Assembly: GCF_017313275.1 (NCBI RefSeq)
Contig: NZ_JAFLNM010000002.1
Coordinates: 668,455 to 732,454, forward strand
DNA length: 64,000 bases
Origin: Flagellimonas profundi
GTDB lineage: Bacteria; Bacteroidota; Bacteroidia; Flavobacteriales; Flavobacteriaceae
Direction of reading: 5' to 3'
Below, piece by piece: positions 37,705 to 45,799 of the stretch. Both the position numbers and the translations under genes were made by a program. The notes under the pieces are model-generated. The model worked only from the letters and a program-made list of their open reading frames with translations, was not told the DNA's origin and made no database searches. The first letter of the stretch is position 1. Every line of letters begins with the position of its first letter.

Positions 37705-38384
37705 TTCGGAATATAATTCGACTATCCATATTGGCTTTGTTGGTTTCTTGTGGTGATGATGGTCCGCCTCCAGCCCCTCAAGGAGCTCTTTTAGTGTTTC
37801 CAGAGGAAAATTCTGAGTGTACTACAGGAACAGATATCAATCAAACATCTACACAGGTCACTTTTCGTTGGATGGCTTCCGACAATACCGACACTTATAC
37901 CTTGAGTGTTGTTAATTTAGATTCCAATGTTCCGCAGAATATCTCCACAGCATCAACTTCGGCGAGTCTGACCATTACCAAGGGAACACCTTTCGCGTGG
38001 TCCGTAACTTCCCGGAACTCGGAATCCGATCAGGTGGCCTCTAGTGAAACCTGGTTGTTCTACAATGCGGGCTCGCAAACTACATATGCACCTTTTCCAG
38101 CACAACTGGAAAACCCCCAATCCGGCGCTACGGTCCAACCGGATATTGCAAACGAAGTACTTTTGGAATGGTCCGGCGCAGATGTTGACAACGACATTGC
38201 ATATTTTGAGGTGTTTTTTTCTGAAACCAACCCGCCTACAACTTCTGTTGGGTTAACAAACGCCTCTACCATGGAGCTGCCTGTTGGTGTTGTTTCTGGA
38301 ACTGTTTACTATTGGAGGGTGGTAACCACCGATTTAGAGGGCAATACCTCGGATTCGGGTGTGTTCGATTTTAAAGCACTCTAA
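37701..38384 (+). CDS. Surface lipoprotein with two fibronectin-III-like domains
   Basis: The 227-residue protein has a lipobox 'LALLVSC' (Cys17), followed by 'GDDGPPPAP', an acidic start that fits a Bacteroidota surface-lipoprotein export signal. Two beta-rich domains follow, with Trp/Tyr patterns of FN3 type: 'FRWMASDNTDTYTLSVVNLD' and 'LEWSGADVDNDIAYFEVFFSE...VYYWRVVTTD'. The ATG overlaps the protease stop by 4 bases (37701-37704), so the two are coupled. It may hold the protease or its substrate at the cell surface. Confidence 0.8.
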   Translation: MIRNIIRLSILALLVSCGDDGPPPAPQGALLVFPEENSECTTGTDINQTSTQVTFRWMASDNTDTYTLSVVNLDSNVPQNISTASTSASLTITKGTPFAWSVTSRNSESDQVASSETWLFYNAGSQTTYAPFPAQLENPQSGATVQPDIANEVLLEWSGADVDNDIAYFEVFFSETNPPTTSVGLTNASTMELPVGVVSGTVYYWRVVTTDLEGNTSDSGVFDFKAL

Positions 38385-38386
38385 AT

Positions 38387-39016
38387 TTATTTGCCATTGA
38401 ACTGGTTCATGGTGTTTTTGGCACCGGCAAATATGAATGACCTGATGAGGTCGGCAGATATTTTTAAACGTTCGGGCATGGCTTTTTGCTGGTCATCGTC
38501 CCATTGTCCCAAAACATAATCCACTTGTTTGCCTTTACTGAAATCGGAGCCTACACCAAATCTAAAACGATTGTATTTTGTGGTCTGCAGTACATTTTGA
38601 ATGTCTTTTAACCCGTTGTGGCCTCCATCGCTACCTTTACCCTTTAACCGTAAGGAGCCAAAGGGAAGATTGATGTCGTCCGTGACCACCAATATATTTT
38701 CCAAGTTTATGTTCTCCTTGTCCATCCAATATTTTACTGCTTTGCCACTAAGGTTCATGTAAGTGGAGGGTTTTAGGCAAACTACACTTTTCCCTTTATG
38801 TTTAAAGGTGGCAACAGCTCCAAGTTTGGAACTTTCAAATGTAAAACCTTCCTGTTCCGCCAAAAAATCAAGAATCTTGAATCCGATGTTGTGGCGGGTG
38901 TCATCATATTTAGGTCCGATGTTTCCAAGACCAACGATTAAAAATTTTTTCATGGGGTCCGTTTCTTGCAGTAGTTGTTTTGAAGAACCAAAAAGCTTAT
39001 TGAATAATTTGAGCAT
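38387..39016 (-). CDS. pth: Peptidyl-tRNA hydrolase
   Basis: This enzyme cleaves peptidyl-tRNA released from stalled ribosomes. The core begins 'MKKFLIVGLGNIGPKYDDTRHNIGF' (catalytic His in 'TRHNIG') and includes 'KPSTYMNLSGKAV', 'VTDDINLPFG' and 'GGHNGLKDI'. I keep the upstream ATG at 39016 (209 residues) because flavobacterial homologues often carry a short extension of this kind, but the internal ATG at 38953 (188 residues) would give the usual length. It converges with the lipoprotein gene with a 2-base gap. Confidence 0.95.
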   Translation of the reverse strand: MLKLFNKLFGSSKQLLQETDPMKKFLIVGLGNIGPKYDDTRHNIGFKILDFLAEQEGFTFESSKLGAVATFKHKGKSVVCLKPSTYMNLSGKAVKYWMDKENINLENILVVTDDINLPFGSLRLKGKGSDGGHNGLKDIQNVLQTTKYNRFRFGVGSDFSKGKQVDYVLGQWDDDQQKAMPERLKISADLIRSFIFAGAKNTMNQFNGK

Positions 39017-39047
39017 CGACAGCGTTCAGTTTTTCTAAAAATACAAA

Positions 39048-39086
39048 AGCATCCCAAATTACCTAAGTAAAAAGGGATGCTCTTGT
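39048..39086 (-). terminator. Rho-independent terminator after rplY
   Basis: AGCATCCC and GGGATGCT form a perfect 8-bp stem with an 18-base loop. On the minus strand a T-rich tail follows. It lies about 15 bases after the rplY stop and before pth. Confidence 0.75.
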
Positions 39087-39101
39087 TAGATTTAAAAAGT
39101 G

Positions 39102-39749
39102 CTATTCCGCAGCTTCTGCTTCTGGAGCTTCACCACCTTCGGTAGCTTCTCCTTCTGCACCTTCTACGCCTTCTTCATCTTCATCTTCCAGCTCCTCATC
39201 AACAGAAGTTCTAGAAGCTTTAACCTGAACGATAGCAGTGCTATCTGGGTGCAAGAACGTGTAATCGTCGTTTAGAACGGTTTCTACAGCAATAGTCTGA
39301 CCGATTCTCAACTTGGAAATATCGATTGTGATAAAATCCGGAAGCAAATCGGGCAATGCACGAATAGAAAGCTTTCTTTTTCTGAAAAGTAAGCGACCAC
39401 CATTTTTTACCCCTGGAGAATTCCCTTCCAAACGTACTGGAATTTTCATGGTAATTGGTTTGTCTTCGAACAATTGATAGAAATCTATGTGAAGAATGTT
39501 GTCCGTGACAGGGTGAAATTGAATATCCTGCAAAACAGCGGCAAACTTTTCATCTTCCAATTCAATTACTACGGTGTGCGCGTTGGGAGTGTACACCAAG
39601 TCTTTGAATGCGATTTCATCAGCTGAAAAATGCACTGGTTTATCCCCTCCGTACAGCACGCAAGGGACCTTTCCAGCATTACGTAAGGCTTTGGTAGAAA
39701 CCTTGCCCACGCTTTCTCTTTGGGATCCTTTGATTGTAATTGACTTCAT
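39102..39749 (-). CDS. rplY: 50S ribosomal protein L25 / general stress protein Ctc
   Basis: This 215-residue protein is the long Ctc form: an L25 domain at the N-terminus ('[35 protein letters not shown]') that binds 5S rRNA, a beta-rich TL5 domain, and a very acidic, Ala/Glu-rich tail (about 185-215). The pth and prs genes on either side give the order common in Bacteroidota. A terminator follows at 39048-39086. Confidence 0.95.
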   Translation of the reverse strand: MKSITIKGSQRESVGKVSTKALRNAGKVPCVLYGGDKPVHFSADEIAFKDLVYTPNAHTVVIELEDEKFAAVLQDIQFHPVTDNILHIDFYQLFEDKPITMKIPVRLEGNSPGVKNGGRLLFRKRKLSIRALPDLLPDFITIDISKLRIGQTIAVETVLNDDYTFLHPDSTAIVQVKASRTSVDEELEDEDEEGVEGAEGEATEGGEAPEAEAAE

Positions 39750-39769
39750 TGTTATATATTAAAATTGAT

Positions 39770-40711
39770 TTACATTAAAAATTTTGAAGATATTGATGTA
39801 TTGTGGTGAACCCTGTGCATCACATCAGCAAACAGATCGGCGCAGGACAATATCTTTATTTTGTTTTTATTCTGGGCTATTGGAATGGAATCGGTTACAA
39901 TTAATTCCGTTAATTTTGACTTTTCTATTTTTTCGTAGGCATCACCGGACAGCAATCCATGGGTGGTTACGGCACGAACGCTTTCTGCACCTCTTTCCAT
40001 CATCAAATCTGCTGCTTTGGTCAGTGTTCCAGCAGTATCGACCATATCATCCGCTAAGACTACATTCTTTCCTTTTACATCGCCAATAAGTTCCATATGG
40101 GAAATTACATTGGCTTTGGCTCGCTGTTTATAACAGATCACCACATCGCACTCCAACGCTTTGGAATAGGCATAGGCTCTTTTGGAACCTCCCATGTCTG
40201 GTGATGCAATGCATAGGTTGTCCAGATTTAACCCTTTTAAATAAGGTAAGAACAGTGTGGAAGCAAACAGGTGATCTACAGGTTTTTCAAAGAAACCTTG
40301 AATTTGGTCTGCATGCAGGTCCATGGTGATGATTCTGGTGGCACCGGCGGTTTCCAACATTTTGGCCACCAATTTCGCGGCAATGGGAACACGGGGCTTA
40401 TCCTTTCTGTCTTGTCTGGCCCAACCAAAGTAGGGCATAACGGCCGTAATGTGTCGTGCAGAAGCTCTTTTGGCGGCATCCAACATCAACAACATTTCCA
40501 TCAGGTTTTCGGAGCTTGGGTTGGTAGAACCGATGATAAAAATCCTCGCTCCCCTTATAGATTCCTCGAACGATGGTTGAAATTCGCCATCACTATAACG
40601 TGAGAATTGGATTTTCCCCAATTCTGCACCATAGGAAGCTGCGATTTTCTTGCCCAGTTCAACACTTTGGGTACAAGCAAAAATTTTTGGTTCCGGAACT
40701 TGATAGGCCAT
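39770..40711 (-). CDS. prs: Ribose-phosphate pyrophosphokinase
   Basis: This 313-residue enzyme makes phosphoribosyl pyrophosphate from ribose 5-phosphate and ATP. It has 'SDGEFQPSFEESIRGARIFII' with the catalytic region, 'YFGWARQDRKDKPR' (flexible loop) and the PRPP loop 'VVLADDMVDTAGTLTKAAD'. The final His-rich residues look normal. It precedes rplY by 20 bases, so the two are co-transcribed. Confidence 0.96.
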   Translation of the reverse strand: MAYQVPEPKIFACTQSVELGKKIAASYGAELGKIQFSRYSDGEFQPSFEESIRGARIFIIGSTNPSSENLMEMLLMLDAAKRASARHITAVMPYFGWARQDRKDKPRVPIAAKLVAKMLETAGATRIITMDLHADQIQGFFEKPVDHLFASTLFLPYLKGLNLDNLCIASPDMGGSKRAYAYSKALECDVVICYKQRAKANVISHMELIGDVKGKNVVLADDMVDTAGTLTKAADLMMERGAESVRAVTTHGLLSGDAYEKIEKSKLTELIVTDSIPIAQNKNKIKILSCADLFADVMHRVHHNTSISSKFLM

Positions 40712-40809
40712 TACAATCTCTTGTTAACTAGCGTTTTAAAGTACTTTTTAATAAGGAGGTGCAAATTTAAGAATTAATTCGGGTTGCTAAAGGATAAATC
40801 AAAGTATTT

Positions 40810-40843
40810 TTTGGTGATAAATAAAAAATATTTTTTAGCTTTG
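40810..40843 (+). promoter_or_regulatory. Promoter of the tRNA-Leu gene
   Basis: TTTG at 40810-40813 and TAGCTTTG at 40836-40843 (TAnnTTTG) are 22 bases apart, close to the Bacteroidota consensus. The tRNA begins 28 bases downstream. Confidence 0.6.
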
Positions 40844-40871
40844 CACTCGCATTTGAAAATGTGGTGCCAAT

Positions 40872-40953
40872 GCCTTGGTGGCGGAACTGGTAGACGCGCT
40901 GGATTCAAAATCCAGTTCCTTCGGGAGTGAGGGTTCGATTCCCTCCCAAGGTA
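40872..40953 (+). tRNA. tRNA-Leu (anticodon CAA)
   Basis: The 82-base sequence folds as a class II tRNA: acceptor arm GCCTTGG paired with CCAAGGT (first pair G-U), D-arm GGCGGAACTGGTAGACGCGC, anticodon arm CTGGA-TTCAAAA-TCCAG with CAA anticodon, a long variable arm, and the T-arm GAGGGTTCGATTCCCTC. Discriminator A at 40953. CCA is not encoded. Its 3' end is the insertion site of the mobile element; the element's left boundary repeat overlaps the last 11 bases, so integration rebuilds an intact tRNA gene. Confidence 0.96.
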
Positions 40954-40957
40954 CTTT
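40943..40957 (+). repeat. attL: 15-bp direct repeat at the tRNA 3' end
   Basis: CTCCCAAGGTACTTT covers the 3' end of the tRNA-Leu gene and 4 bases beyond. The same 15 bases occur at 50994-51008. The pair bounds the element. Confidence 0.9.
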
Positions 40958-40958
40958 C

Positions 40959-40991
40959 AAACCCTGATAGTCAATTGATTGTCAGGGTTTT
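40959..40991 (+). terminator. Hairpin terminator after tRNA-Leu, inside the element
   Basis: AAACCCTGA (40959-40967) pairs with TCAGGGTTT (40982-40990), followed by TTG. It lies directly after attL and so belongs to the element, replacing the terminator that the tRNA had before integration (now at 51015). Confidence 0.7.
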
Positions 40992-41003
40992 GTGTTTCTA
41001 GAT

Positions 41004-41021
41004 GTGACGGTATAGTGACGG
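41004..41021 (+). repeat. Left GTGACGG box pair (candidate integrase arm sites)
   Basis: GTGACGG at 41004-41010 and 41015-41021 are spaced 11 bases apart, 47 bases inside attL. The same pair, GTGACGT and GTGACGG spaced 10 bases apart, is found near the right end at 50860-50876, each followed by TTTTT. Confidence 0.6.
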
Positions 41022-41405
41022 TTTTTATGAAAGAAACCGATAACTTTCGGAGTAACTTAACTAAGGGTGATTTACATAACTTTCCTGGCATATTCTTGAC
41101 TCAATTTGGGTTTAGGTCAATCTAAACCTTGAAGTGTAAATTTGAGGTAATCACTTTTTATTTTTTCCGGTTGAACCCTTTTTCAATTGTTGATAACTCA
41201 AATCCAATCAATTTTTCAAAAAATAAATTGGTTGCAATTGATTCCAATTCCAACCGAATGGAATTTGCCAAATGAAAATTATTAGAGTTTAGCTCAAAAT
41301 GATATAATCATCTGTTTATCAAATTATTGTGAATAATTAATGCTGCACGGCCAAGATCTGAGCTTCCCATATTTCTACCTTTATTCAAAGAATTCTACAA
41401 TAGAA
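41022..41405. other. Element left-end non-coding region
   Basis: No gene is seen in this AT-rich stretch. It contains a perfect 7-bp inverted repeat, GGTTTAG-6-CTAAACC (41109-41128), and several TTGATT/AATCAA runs, features fitting binding sites for the integrase, excisionase or a regulator. The exact role cannot be told from sequence alone. Confidence 0.5.
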
Positions 41406-41423
41406 AACAAAAGTGCTTTTGTT
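41406..41423. promoter_or_regulatory. Palindrome AACAAAAG-TG-CTTTTGTT upstream of the HTH gene
   Basis: A perfect 8-bp inverted repeat with a 2-base centre, 28 bases before the ATG of the HTH gene. The loop is too small for a hairpin, so it is more likely a protein-binding operator, possibly for that HTH protein. Confidence 0.4.
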
Positions 41424-41451
41424 CATTTTTTAATCTAAAAAAAGAAAACAA

Positions 41452-41736
41452 ATGAACAATTTATTGATACTTGAACGACTCGATCGTTTGGAGCGGCTCA
41501 TGATAGCCAACAAAGAAGTACTCACCTTTGATGAGACCTGTGACTATACCGGGATTTCAAGAAGCTATCTGTACAAACTGACATCTTCGGGAAATATCCC
41601 GCATTCCAAGCCCAATGGAAAAATGATATTCTTTGAAAGGAAGAAGCTGAATGATTGGCTTCTTCAAAATAGTAGGTTATCCCAGGACGAGATCAATGGG
41701 AAGGCATTGCAACACACATTCAAAAACAACAGGTAA
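41452..41736 (+). CDS. HTH (excisionase/MerR-like) DNA-binding protein
   Basis: This 94-residue protein has a winged-helix motif in the middle: 'VLTFDETCDYTGISRSYLYKLTSSGNIPHSKPNGKMIFFERKKLNDWL', the usual form of the helix-turn-helix_17/excisionase group. It is the first gene of the element's plus-strand operon; its TAA overlaps the ATG of the helicase gene by one base (TAATG). I infer a recombination directionality factor or a regulator; it may act at the inverted repeats just upstream. Confidence 0.82.
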   Translation: MNNLLILERLDRLERLMIANKEVLTFDETCDYTGISRSYLYKLTSSGNIPHSKPNGKMIFFERKKLNDWLLQNSRLSQDEINGKALQHTFKNNR

Positions 41737-42944
41737 TGGGTTCGGCTAAGGATGGTAACAACCTGTACATTGTCAAGGATCCAAAGAAGAAAACGGTATA
41801 TGATTATACGATGGAATATCTAGGAACCAAGTATGATATCATGTACAATGAGATTTCCCATGATTTCCAGATAGCATTTAAAGGTTCCAGGGAGTGGCAA
41901 TATCTGAACCTGAACTCCCTTATCATAGAACTCGCTAAAGCGGGGGTGGATATCCCGACCGGAAAACTGGAAATTCTGATACGATCTGAGTGGATACCCA
42001 AATATAATCCCATCAAGGAGTACTTCAACAACCTCCCTAAATGGGACGGAGAGGACCATATCCTAAAATTAGCTTCCTATGTGCCGACCTATGAGAAAGA
42101 GGCCTTCAACTATCATTTCAAAAAATGGCTGGTCCGTGCCATTAGATGTGCCCTTGAACCCAATTATTTCAACAAGCAGGCATTTGTGCTTTCCCATCAG
42201 GGACAAAACTCGGGCAAGTCCACATGGTGCCGATTTCTGTGCCCGCCCGAACTTGCTGAATATATGGCCGAGGATATCAGTAACGACAAGGATGCACGGA
42301 TACAGTTGTGCCGGAATTTTTTGTACAATCTGGACGAACTGGCCGTGCTGTCCAAAAAGGATGTGAATGCCCTAAAGTCATTTTTTTCCAAGACCTTTAT
42401 AAATGAACGCCTGCCATATGATAGGAAAAACACCACCCTGTCACGGATATGTTCCTTTGTGGGATCCACCAATATGTCGTCCTTTTTGAACGATGAGACT
42501 GGGTCGGTCCGTTGGCTCTGTTTTGAGCTCAAGGCGAAAATAGATTTTTCGTATTCAAAAGAGGTCGATATCAACAAGGTTTGGTCACAGGCATATCATT
42601 TGGCCTACTCGGACCCCAGCTTTGACTCCGAACTTTCCATTGAGGACATTCAGGAGAACGAGGAAAGGAACAGGAAGTACACGAAATTGACCTCTGAACA
42701 GGAAGTGATTGCCAAGTACTATGAAAAGTCCAGTCATATGAAAGACTTCAGGACGGCTTCGGATATCATGGTAGAGATTGCATGTCTCAACCTTAGGTTG
42801 AACCACATCAATATCGGGAGAGCACTGGCCGGGTTTGATTTTCAAAAAGTAAAGCATCCCAAACGACAGGTATACGGCTATTTGTCCCGACCACTCTTTG
42901 GGGGGAGCCCATGGGAAATGGAATTTGCAAAGAAAGAAGAATAA
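41736..42944 (+). CDS. VapE/VirE-family P4-type helicase
   Basis: A 402-residue protein with the central NTPase part of the virulence-associated E family. Walker A 'GQNSGKST' is at residues 156-163, followed by 'NFLYNLDELAVLSKKDVNALKSFFSK' (acidic Walker B-like) and 'SFVGSTNMSSFLNDETGSVRWLCFEL' (sensor region), as in D5/P4 helicases. Such proteins unwind origins in phage satellites and mobilizable elements. It is translationally coupled to the HTH gene. The following 208 bases before the primase carry an ACCTA cluster that could be its target. Confidence 0.87.
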   Translation: MGSAKDGNNLYIVKDPKKKTVYDYTMEYLGTKYDIMYNEISHDFQIAFKGSREWQYLNLNSLIIELAKAGVDIPTGKLEILIRSEWIPKYNPIKEYFNNLPKWDGEDHILKLASYVPTYEKEAFNYHFKKWLVRAIRCALEPNYFNKQAFVLSHQGQNSGKSTWCRFLCPPELAEYMAEDISNDKDARIQLCRNFLYNLDELAVLSKKDVNALKSFFSKTFINERLPYDRKNTTLSRICSFVGSTNMSSFLNDETGSVRWLCFELKAKIDFSYSKEVDINKVWSQAYHLAYSDPSFDSELSIEDIQENEERNRKYTKLTSEQEVIAKYYEKSSHMKDFRTASDIMVEIACLNLRLNHINIGRALAGFDFQKVKHPKRQVYGYLSRPLFGGSPWEMEFAKKEE

Positions 42945-42945
42945 T

Positions 42946-43130
42946 ACCTACCTAGTTACCTAAAGCAGGATAATGCCAATGGTCATGGGGCAAAACCTTA
43001 GGTAGGATATATAACTTCCATCTTACCTAAAGGTTACCTAACCTACCTAAAAGGTAAGATAGGTAAGTTGAAAAAACATCTAACCTAGCTTGTAAAACCC
43101 CGTCATCATTGGGCTAGGTAAGAAGGTAGG
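42946..43130. repeat. ACCTA/TAGGT pentamer cluster, candidate replication origin
   Basis: Within 185 bases there are eight ACCTA (starting at 42946, 42950, 42958, 43025, 43036, 43041, 43045, 43083) and three TAGGT (42999, 43060, 43115). Local palindromes include CCTTAGG, AGGTTACCT and the pair ACCTAGC/GCTAGGT (43083/43113). AGGTAAG is also repeated. The block lies in the gap between helicase and primase genes and has no ORF of note. Confidence 0.6.
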
Positions 43131-43152
43131 AGAAATAACAAAATTTGAGACA

Positions 43153-44064
43153 ATGAGAGAAAAAAATATAAATACCATGGACTGCGAAAAAGCCCGCAAC
43201 ATTGACATCGTTTCCACGCTGGCCAAGTTGGGGCACTTTCCAGTCCGGAAAACGGAAAAAGAAGCTTGGTTCCTTAGCCCGTTCCGGAGCGAGACCCAAG
43301 CCTCTTTCAAGGTATCATTGAAGAAAAACTATTGGATAGACTTCGGGACCTTCGAAGGGGGCAGCACCATAGACCTGGTCATGAAAATGGAGAACTGTTC
43401 CGTTAAGGAGGCATTGGAACAACTGTCCGGGAACATGGGCCATTTTTCTTTTCACCGGCTGCCGAATCCAACCAAGAAGGAACACAGGGCCAATCCTATT
43501 GAAATCATCGAGGAAAAGGAAATCGAACACCTGGCCCTTCAAAACTATCTGATCTCCAGAAAGATATCGGCCGGAACTGCAAAGAAATTCTGCAAAGAAA
43601 TCCATTATCGAATAGGAGGGCGGACATACTTTGCCATTGGACTCCAAAACAGGTCGGGAGGATGGGAGCTGCGGAACAGCTATTGGAAAGGGTCCACCTC
43701 ACCAAAGGATGTTACGATTTTAGGAAACAAATCAAAGAAATTGGCCGTTACGGAAGGCATGTTCGATATGCTCACCCTAATGGAGCTGATGCCGTATATC
43801 GTAAACAGCCATGATCTACTGGTATTGAACACCACGGCCTTTGTAAAACGGATGATAAAAGAAATACGGGAATATGAAAATGTAGAACTATTTCTAGATA
43901 GGGATAAAACAGGATTGGGAATGACGGAACTTTTATTGGAAAAGCGCCCAAATAGTAGGGATATGTCCTCTCTCTATGGAGGATTCAAGGATATCAACGA
44001 ATGGAAAGTAAAAAGCACTAAAGATGAAGTTCGGCAACGAATTCAAGATGTGTCATTGTCATGA
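43153..44064 (+). CDS. Toprim-domain DNA primase (CHC2-like)
   Basis: A 303-residue protein with a degenerate CHC2-type N-terminal domain ('LSPFRSETQASFKVSLKKNYWIDFGTFEGGSTIDLVMKM', lacking the zinc cysteines) and a Toprim catalytic part: 'KLAVTEGMFDMLTLMEL' (Glu near residue 201) and 'VELFLDRDKTGLGM' (Asp pair). The family is common on Bacteroidota mobilizable elements, as PrmN1 in NBU1, and should make primers for replication of the transferred strand. A second ATG nine codons in is possible. It follows the ACCTA cluster. Confidence 0.85.
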   Translation: MREKNINTMDCEKARNIDIVSTLAKLGHFPVRKTEKEAWFLSPFRSETQASFKVSLKKNYWIDFGTFEGGSTIDLVMKMENCSVKEALEQLSGNMGHFSFHRLPNPTKKEHRANPIEIIEEKEIEHLALQNYLISRKISAGTAKKFCKEIHYRIGGRTYFAIGLQNRSGGWELRNSYWKGSTSPKDVTILGNKSKKLAVTEGMFDMLTLMELMPYIVNSHDLLVLNTTAFVKRMIKEIREYENVELFLDRDKTGLGMTELLLEKRPNSRDMSSLYGGFKDINEWKVKSTKDEVRQRIQDVSLS

Positions 44065-44109
44065 CAAATCTTGCTTTTGCTCCCGAAGGTCGCAAAAGAT
44101 GATGAGAAA

Positions 44110-44406
44110 ATGAAGAAAGAGTTCGTCCAGTTCCGCTGCTCGGTCTACGAGAAGAAACTGCTGAAGGTCAAGGCCCGAAAGAGCGGTCTTTCTATCAGTG
44201 AGTACTGCCGCCGTGCCGCTTTTGATGATAGGATAGTGGAGCGGATGACGGATGAACAGATAGAGGCCTATAAGCTATTGGTGAAATACCAACGGAACTT
44301 CAAGTTGATTACCAATATGTTCCGAAAACGGAACCCAAAGTTGGCAGAGGAAACGGCGCAGCTGGCCGAAGAGATACGACAACACCTTTTAAACTTCAGG
44401 AAATGA
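44110..44406 (+). CDS. MobC-like relaxosome protein
   Basis: I start it at the ATG at 44110 (98 residues); a TTG 13 codons upstream is in frame but unlikely. 'MKKEFVQFRCSVYEKKLLKVKARKSGLSISEYCRRAAFDDRI' is a ribbon-helix-helix DNA-binding domain as in MobC proteins, followed by a helical tail. MobC helps the relaxase open DNA at oriT. The stop overlaps the relaxase start by 4 bases (44403-44406). Confidence 0.85.
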   Translation: MKKEFVQFRCSVYEKKLLKVKARKSGLSISEYCRRAAFDDRIVERMTDEQIEAYKLLVKYQRNFKLITNMFRKRNPKLAEETAQLAEEIRQHLLNFRK

Positions 44407-45272
44407 TAGGCATGGGCAAATCCATATCGCACACCGCAGCCTCCATGAGCTACGGTATGAACCAGGAGAAAGAATCCGAGATCATCCACAGTCAATTTCT
44501 GGCCGGGGAGACCCCAAGAGAGATCACCGAGGAGTTCAAGGTCATCCAAGAGCAGAACGAACTGTGCCGAAAGAACACGCTCAGCTTTGTGCTGAGCCCC
44601 ACCATAGAGGACGGAAGGAAACTTGAAAGGGAACGGCTGAAGGAAATGACCGAACGGTTCCTTAAGGAAATGAACCTCAAGCAGTACCAAGCGGTTGCCT
44701 TTGTCCACAGGGACAAGGAACATGTACACGTCCATCTGTATGCCAATCGGATAAACTTTCAGGGAAAGGCCTACAATGACAGTTTCATCGGGAAGCGGAG
44801 CCAACAAGTGGCGGAGCGGGTGGCCAAACAAATGGACCTTACCACGGTAAGGGAAGCACAGCAGGAAAAACTGTACCGGATGCAACATGTCCGCTCTGAA
44901 ATACAGAAGATCCATGAAAAGGTCATGGCCAGGGACCGGCCAAGGGACTTTGACCAGTATATCAAATCGATGGAGCAGAACAATGTAAAGGTCATCCCGA
45001 GCATCAACAGACAGAACCAGTTACAGGGGTTTCGGTTCGAGTACAAGGGAACCAACCTAAAGGGAAGCGAGGTACATAGGTCCATGTCCATGGGCAGGAT
45101 CGCCCGTCAAATGAACTTTGAAAGGAACATGGCACAACGGATCGCCAAGGACAAGAGCATGCAGCTTTTGGGCAGGACAGTGAATGTCCCGACAAGTCTG
45201 ACCCAGACCATCATAAAGAAGACCATCAAGCTGGCCATAAAAGTGGTCAGGGATACGGGAATAGGAATCTAA
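44403..45272 (+). CDS. Relaxase / mobilization nuclease
   Basis: The 289-residue protein begins 'MIGMGKSISHTAASMSYGMN' and has the HUH motif 'KEHVHVHLYANRI' (His107, His109, His111) with a candidate nicking tyrosine near the N-terminus (Tyr17). It cuts the element's transfer origin and covalently holds the 5' end during mobilization. It is coupled to mobC; the base composition of the mob genes is visibly higher in G and C than that of the intergenic DNA of the element. Confidence 0.9.
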   Translation: MIGMGKSISHTAASMSYGMNQEKESEIIHSQFLAGETPREITEEFKVIQEQNELCRKNTLSFVLSPTIEDGRKLERERLKEMTERFLKEMNLKQYQAVAFVHRDKEHVHVHLYANRINFQGKAYNDSFIGKRSQQVAERVAKQMDLTTVREAQQEKLYRMQHVRSEIQKIHEKVMARDRPRDFDQYIKSMEQNNVKVIPSINRQNQLQGFRFEYKGTNLKGSEVHRSMSMGRIARQMNFERNMAQRIAKDKSMQLLGRTVNVPTSLTQTIIKKTIKLAIKVVRDTGIGI

Positions 45273-45282
45273 ATAGAACAAC

Positions 45283-45738
45283 ATGGCAAAACTGGACGAG
45301 ATAGCGGAATTGTTGACCGAGGAGATCAATGGGTTTGAGAAGAGCATCGGCCGATTGGAAAAGGTGCATGAAAATTTACGGAACCTTCCGTTAAGGCCCG
45401 ATACTTCTGAAATCAACACGCTTTTATCGGTATATGGCAGCAACCAAAAAAAGACCATTGACGAACAGCAAAGATTGATGCATAAAATCCTTTACAAGTT
45501 GGAGCGGTCAATCCTATTGCCCAGTTGGGCCATAAAACTGTCATGGGGATTGTTGGTCTGTATCCTTTTAGTTCTTGCTTTTTCGATCTATCAGGTGTCT
45601 AGGACATTCAAGAAGGAAGAGACTGCATATTCAAAAGGGCAGGAGCGCGCCATGGTTCATTACAGATTATTTTTTGATGAAAGCCCACAGGCAAAGGAAC
45701 TCTATCAAGAATGGATGGAGGAAAAGGATAAAAAGTAG
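45283..45738 (+). CDS. Mob-associated membrane protein (DUF6730-like)
   Basis: This 151-residue protein has a helical N-terminus ('MAKLDEIAELLTEEINGFEKSIGRLEKVHENLR') predicted to be a coiled coil, and one transmembrane segment ('WGLLVCILLVLAFSIYQVS') around residues 88-106. Proteins of this kind occur just after the relaxase gene in Bacteroidota elements. Function unknown; I infer a link between the relaxosome and the membrane. It lies 10 bases after the relaxase gene. Confidence 0.6.
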   Translation: MAKLDEIAELLTEEINGFEKSIGRLEKVHENLRNLPLRPDTSEINTLLSVYGSNQKKTIDEQQRLMHKILYKLERSILLPSWAIKLSWGLLVCILLVLAFSIYQVSRTFKKEETAYSKGQERAMVHYRLFFDESPQAKELYQEWMEEKDKK

Positions 45739-45750
45739 GGCGGCGCCCTA

Positions 45751-45799
45751 GCCTATTTTTGCTTGACGCTCATCTTCCCAAACGCTACAAAAATAGGCC
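45751..45799. repeat. Long-loop inverted repeat GCCTATTTTTG/CAAAAATAGGC
   Basis: The 11-bp perfect arms flank a 27-base loop; the left arm is at 45751-45761 and the right at 45789-45799. It begins just 12 bases after the last mob-region gene. Possible roles: transcription stop, regulatory site or nick region. Confidence 0.45.

Noticed and set aside
42946-43130. ACCTA cluster as a CRISPR array
   Set aside because: The unit is only 5 bases, occurs in both orientations and has no regular spacers. No CRISPR array or cas genes were seen anywhere in the window.
44071-44109. TTG start 13 codons upstream for mobC
   Set aside because: The added peptide has no MobC similarity and an ATG at 44110 fits the known N-terminus.
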